From NCBI GenBank assembly GCA_947453525.1, contig CANGHD010000019.1, positions 1 through 34,939 on the forward strand: a stretch of 34,939 nt of DNA, given 5' to 3'. Positions 32,498 to 34,939 of the stretch are shown here, one piece after another. The translations under genes and the position numbers were made by a program. The notes under the pieces were generated by a model. The model was not told where the DNA came from and ran no database searches. It worked only from the letters and a program-made list of their open reading frames with translations. Positions within the stretch are counted from its first letter, which is position 1, and each line of letters starts with the position of its first letter. The DNA comes from Paracoccaceae bacterium. GTDB taxonomy: Bacteria > Pseudomonadota > Alphaproteobacteria > Rhodobacterales > Rhodobacteraceae.

Positions 32498-33427
32498 CTA
32501 TTGGCCGAACAGGGCTGTGGCGTCGGTCAGGAAGGCGTCGCGCAGGGCGGGGCGTTCCATCAGCACTTCGTGTTCTGAATTCTGAACGATCCGGAGGTGC
32601 CCATTCGGCCAGCGCGACATCCGGGCGAGAATCGGTGCGGGATCGACGATCCTTTCGCGGGCTCCCATCGCGCAAAGGGTTGGCAGGACGGGCGAAGGCA
32701 GGCGACCGAGGGCGCGGCACTCGGTCAGCGCGGCGTGGAGCCAGCCGAAGCTGGGGCCGCCGAGCGAAAGCTCGGGATGGGCAAGCGCCTGACGCCGCAT
32801 GTAGTCCCACATGTCAGGGTTGGTGGTCAGGGTATTGCGCTCGAAAGGGGAGTCGGTCACGTAGATCGCAGGACCCGTGCCAAGGACATAGCGGTGGCTG
32901 TAGCCCAGCAGAGTAGAGGTTGCAGACAAGACCGTGGCGACTGGGCGCATCGCGGGCGAAATCAGTATGCCCCACATCGGGCCGGAAAACACGGCTGTCC
33001 GGAACGGCAGGCCGCGCATCAGCGCGCGCAGGCCGATGGTGCCGCCCATCGAATGCGCCAGCATGTGCAAGGGCTGCGGCAGTCCTTGCGCGCGGGCGAA
33101 GCTCATCAGGACATCAAGGTCGGTCTGATATTCCGCGAAATCCGTGACATGGCCGACCAAAGGGTCGACCAGAGCCCGGTCTGACATGCCCTGACCGCGC
33201 CAGTCGACAGTCAGCGTGGCGTAACCCGACTGGGAGAGCGCAGCAGCGGTGCGGCCGTATTTCTCGACATATTCCGAGCGGCCGGGCAGCAGGACAACGG
33301 TGCCCTTCGGACCAGCGGCGTTCCAGAAACCCGCCCGCAGGCGTTTGCCGTCCGACGTTTGCAGCCAGACGCCCTGTCCATCGTCCGGCCCCTCGGCCAC
33401 CTCGTTGAACAGGGGTGCCGGGGTCAA
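32498..33427 (-). CDS. Alpha/beta hydrolase (lysophospholipase-like)
   Basis: A 309-residue alpha/beta hydrolase of the Hydrolase_4/PldB type. The nucleophile is the Ser in LAHSMGGTIG (about residue 126). The acid is probably the Asp in ERIVDPAPI and the His is in NSEHEVLMERP. The oxyanion-hole region is VVLLPGRSEYVEKYGR. Probable substrates are lysophospholipids or monoacylglycerols, but the exact one is unknown. The start is a TTG that overlaps the SCP2 gene stop as TTGA; no better ATG exists before the conserved part. The two genes are therefore coupled, which fits a shared role in lipid handling (inference). Confidence 0.87.
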   Translation of the reverse strand: MTPAPLFNEVAEGPDDGQGVWLQTSDGKRLRAGFWNAAGPKGTVVLLPGRSEYVEKYGRTAAALSQSGYATLTVDWRGQGMSDRALVDPLVGHVTDFAEYQTDLDVLMSFARAQGLPQPLHMLAHSMGGTIGLRALMRGLPFRTAVFSGPMWGILISPAMRPVATVLSATSTLLGYSHRYVLGTGPAIYVTDSPFERNTLTTNPDMWDYMRRQALAHPELSLGGPSFGWLHAALTECRALGRLPSPVLPTLCAMGARERIVDPAPILARMSRWPNGHLRIVQNSEHEVLMERPALRDAFLTDATALFGQ

Positions 33428-33711
33428 CTCAGCACCTGACCCAGTTTCATCGCCAGCCCCATTGGCCCATCGACCGTCAGTTTGCCCGACATGAAGGCCT
33501 GTGCGGCGGACATCTCACCCGCCAACAGGGCCTGAAACACCTCGGGCTCGGCCGTGAGCGTCACATCGGCTGGCTCATCCCCGGCACGCGCCCCGTTGGC
33601 GTCCAGCATGATGGCGCCCTCGCCGATGAAGGTGAACTTGGCCACCGCCTCGAACCCCTTGCTGACCCGCGGCGCCAGCGCCGCAAGTGCCGTATCGATC
33701 ACTTTGCTCAT
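33424..33711 (-). CDS. SCP2 sterol-binding domain protein
   Basis: A 95-residue single-domain SCP2-like protein. Visible features are the strand FTFIGEGAIMLDANG, DVTLTAEPEVFQALLAGE and the C-terminal FMSGKLTVDGPMGLAMKLGQVL, the usual end of the fold. The domain binds lipid-like molecules in a hydrophobic tunnel; the ligand in bacteria without sterols is unknown. It is shorter than eukaryotic SCP2 (about 120) but normal for the bacterial single-domain form. The ATG follows GGAACAGGGATGAGC. Its stop overlaps the hydrolase start. Confidence 0.9.
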   Translation of the reverse strand: MSKVIDTALAALAPRVSKGFEAVAKFTFIGEGAIMLDANGARAGDEPADVTLTAEPEVFQALLAGEMSAAQAFMSGKLTVDGPMGLAMKLGQVLS

Positions 33712-33774
33712 CCCTGTTCCTTTCGTGATGCCCTGCCACTGGCGTTTTCAGCGCCATGCGTTACGTTGAGGGTT

Positions 33775-34335
33775 ATGAAAGCCCTGCGTCCGCTTGCCAA
33801 TGGTATCGTTGCAGTCCTTCTGCTGATTGCGGCAGGACTTTTGCCTGCTCTGGCAGATACCACGCGGCTGGACGATTTGTTCCAGCAATTGCAGTCTGCG
33901 ACCGACGAGGAAGCCGGGGCCATCACCCAGAACATCTGGATCGAGTGGTCCAAATCCGGCTCGGCTTCGATGGACCTGCTCTTGAAGCGCGGTCAGGATG
34001 CGTTGGCCGCAGGCGATCCGCAATCGGCCATCGACCACCTGACCGCCCTGATCGACCATGCCCCGGATTTTCCGGAAGGCTATAACGAGCGGGCGACCGC
34101 CTATTTCCAGATCGGCCAGCTTGGCCTGTCGATTGCCGACATCGCCAGGACCCTTGCGTTGAACCCGCGCCATTTTGGGGCCTTGTCCGGCCTTGGGATG
34201 ATCTTCGAACAGCTGAACGAGCCGGACAAAGCGCTGGAGGTCTACCGAGAGGCCTTGAAGATCAACCCGCATATGAAAGATGTACAGGATGCGGTGAAAC
34301 GGCTGGAAGCCCAGCTTGGCGGGCAGGAGCTGTAA
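33775..34335 (+). CDS. Tetratricopeptide-repeat periplasmic protein
   Basis: A 186-residue protein. A Sec signal ends at PALAD (about residue 25). Three TPR units follow: GQDALAAGDPQSAIDHLTAL, NERATAYFQIGQLGLSIADI and LGMIFEQLNEPDKALEVYRE, with the characteristic Gly/Ala/Tyr/Pro positions. It probably acts as a protein-interaction platform in the envelope. The ATG at 33775 is chosen because it begins the signal; the open frame extends far upstream without similarity. The ribosome-binding site is weak (TTGAGGGTT). The next gene starts directly after its TAA. Confidence 0.88.
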   Translation: MKALRPLANGIVAVLLLIAAGLLPALADTTRLDDLFQQLQSATDEEAGAITQNIWIEWSKSGSASMDLLLKRGQDALAAGDPQSAIDHLTALIDHAPDFPEGYNERATAYFQIGQLGLSIADIARTLALNPRHFGALSGLGMIFEQLNEPDKALEVYREALKINPHMKDVQDAVKRLEAQLGGQEL

Positions 34336-34939
34336 GTGCACGAACCCTCTGTGGTGACGGCGGTCCTTGGACCGACCAACACCGGCAAGACTCATTATGC
34401 CATCGAAAAGATGCTGTCGCACCGCACCGGGGTGATCGGCCTGCCTTTGCGCCTGCTGGCACGTGAGGTTTATGACCGGGTGGTCAAGCTTCGCGGGCTT
34501 TCGGTGGTGGCGCTGATCACCGGCGAGGAGCGGATCGTGCCGGAACGGCCTTTGTACTGGGTTGCCACGACCGAGGCGATGCCCGTGGAGATTGGCGCGG
34601 ATATCGTCGTGGTCGACGAGATCCAGCTTTGCGCCGATCCGGAGCGGGGGCATGTGTTTACCAACCGCCTGCTGCATGCGCGCGGTCTGCTGGAGACGCT
34701 GTTTCTGGGGTCTGACACCATGCGACCGGCGATTGCTGGTCTGATCCCCGGCGTGCAGTTCCTGCGCAAGGAGCGGATGTCGACTTTGACCTTCGCAGGT
34801 TCGAAAAAGATAAGCCGTATGCCAGAAAGGTCGGCAATCGTCGGATTTTCTGTTGAAAATGTCTATGCGATTGCCGAGTTGATCCGCCGTACGAAGGGCG
34901 GTTGCGCAGTGGTTATGGGGGCGCTTAGCCCTCGGACCC
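34336..34939 (+). CDS. SUV3-like RNA helicase, N-terminal part (3' end outside window)
   Basis: The first 201 codons of a superfamily 2 helicase, open to the right edge of the window. The GTG start directly follows the TPR gene stop (TAAGTG). Walker A is GPTNTGKT (residues 12-19), motif Ia is in GLPLRLLAREVYDR, the SUV3-typical ITGEERIVPE follows, and motif II is DEIQ (94-97) in VVVDEIQLCADPERGHVFTN. This is the alphaproteobacterial relative of mitochondrial SUV3, usually around 900 residues. It unwinds RNA and is thought to act with RNA-degrading enzymes. The remaining domains lie outside the window. Confidence 0.9.
   Translation, partial: MHEPSVVTAVLGPTNTGKTHYAIEKMLSHRTGVIGLPLRLLAREVYDRVVKLRGLSVVALITGEERIVPERPLYWVATTEAMPVEIGADIVVVDEIQLCADPERGHVFTNRLLHARGLLETLFLGSDTMRPAIAGLIPGVQFLRKERMSTLTFAGSKKISRMPERSAIVGFSVENVYAIAELIRRTKGGCAVVMGALSPRT

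Overview
The window is chromosomal DNA of an alphaproteobacterium, almost certainly of the Rhodobacteraceae (Rhodobacter/Gemmobacter-like). The signs are high GC with strong C/G third positions, a ferredoxin that closely resembles Rhodobacter capsulatus FdVI, a VPLPA-CTERM surface protein, the rluD-rpoH gene order, a GTTC-N7-GTTC LexA box, and a 3'-end palindromic repeat of a kind I remember from this family. No tRNA, rRNA, CRISPR array, insertion sequence or prophage was recognised. Genes are dense and no gap exceeds 300 bases.

Layout. 1-4300: end of glutathione reductase, then hflK-hflC and a DegP-type protease (membrane and envelope protein quality control). 4330-9000: small housekeeping genes (HD phosphohydrolase, peptidoglycan-binding lipoprotein, an orphan DnaE2-type OB-fold gene with a LexA box, FdVI ferredoxin, DUF1178, NUDIX, Kdo transferase). 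9040-15890: a minus-strand cluster in which a complete polyamine-type ABC importer is flanked by two amidase-signature enzymes. 15977-18141: hybrid histidine kinase and a DUF6476 protein. 18140-20311: rluD and rpoH. 20375-22611: VPLPA-CTERM protein, then psd-pssA (phosphatidylethanolamine synthesis). 22679-24569: Gfo/Idh/MocA oxidoreductase, DUF4389, Host_attach family. 24576-28269: PepF peptidase, a ligase-like protein without a catalytic core, and its partner exonuclease. 28478-32405: circularly permuted ATP-grasp, alpha-E, transglutaminase and Anbu proteasome-like peptidase. 32498-34939: alpha/beta hydrolase, SCP2 protein, TPR protein and the start of a SUV3-like helicase.

The most unusual content is in DNA repair and the Anbu cluster. 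(i) A 133-codon gene encodes only the C-terminal OB-fold of DnaE2. It has a LexA box overlapping a good promoter whose predicted start site falls on the ATG, which suggests a leaderless SOS-induced transcript. (ii) An ATP-dependent DNA ligase homologue keeps its N-terminal and C-terminal OB domains but lacks the whole adenylation domain, and is still translationally coupled to the ligase-associated exonuclease. (iii) The ATP-grasp/alpha-E/transglutaminase/Anbu cluster is intact. Its family is known but its substrate and product are not. Domain calls were made by reading the sequence; no database search was run.
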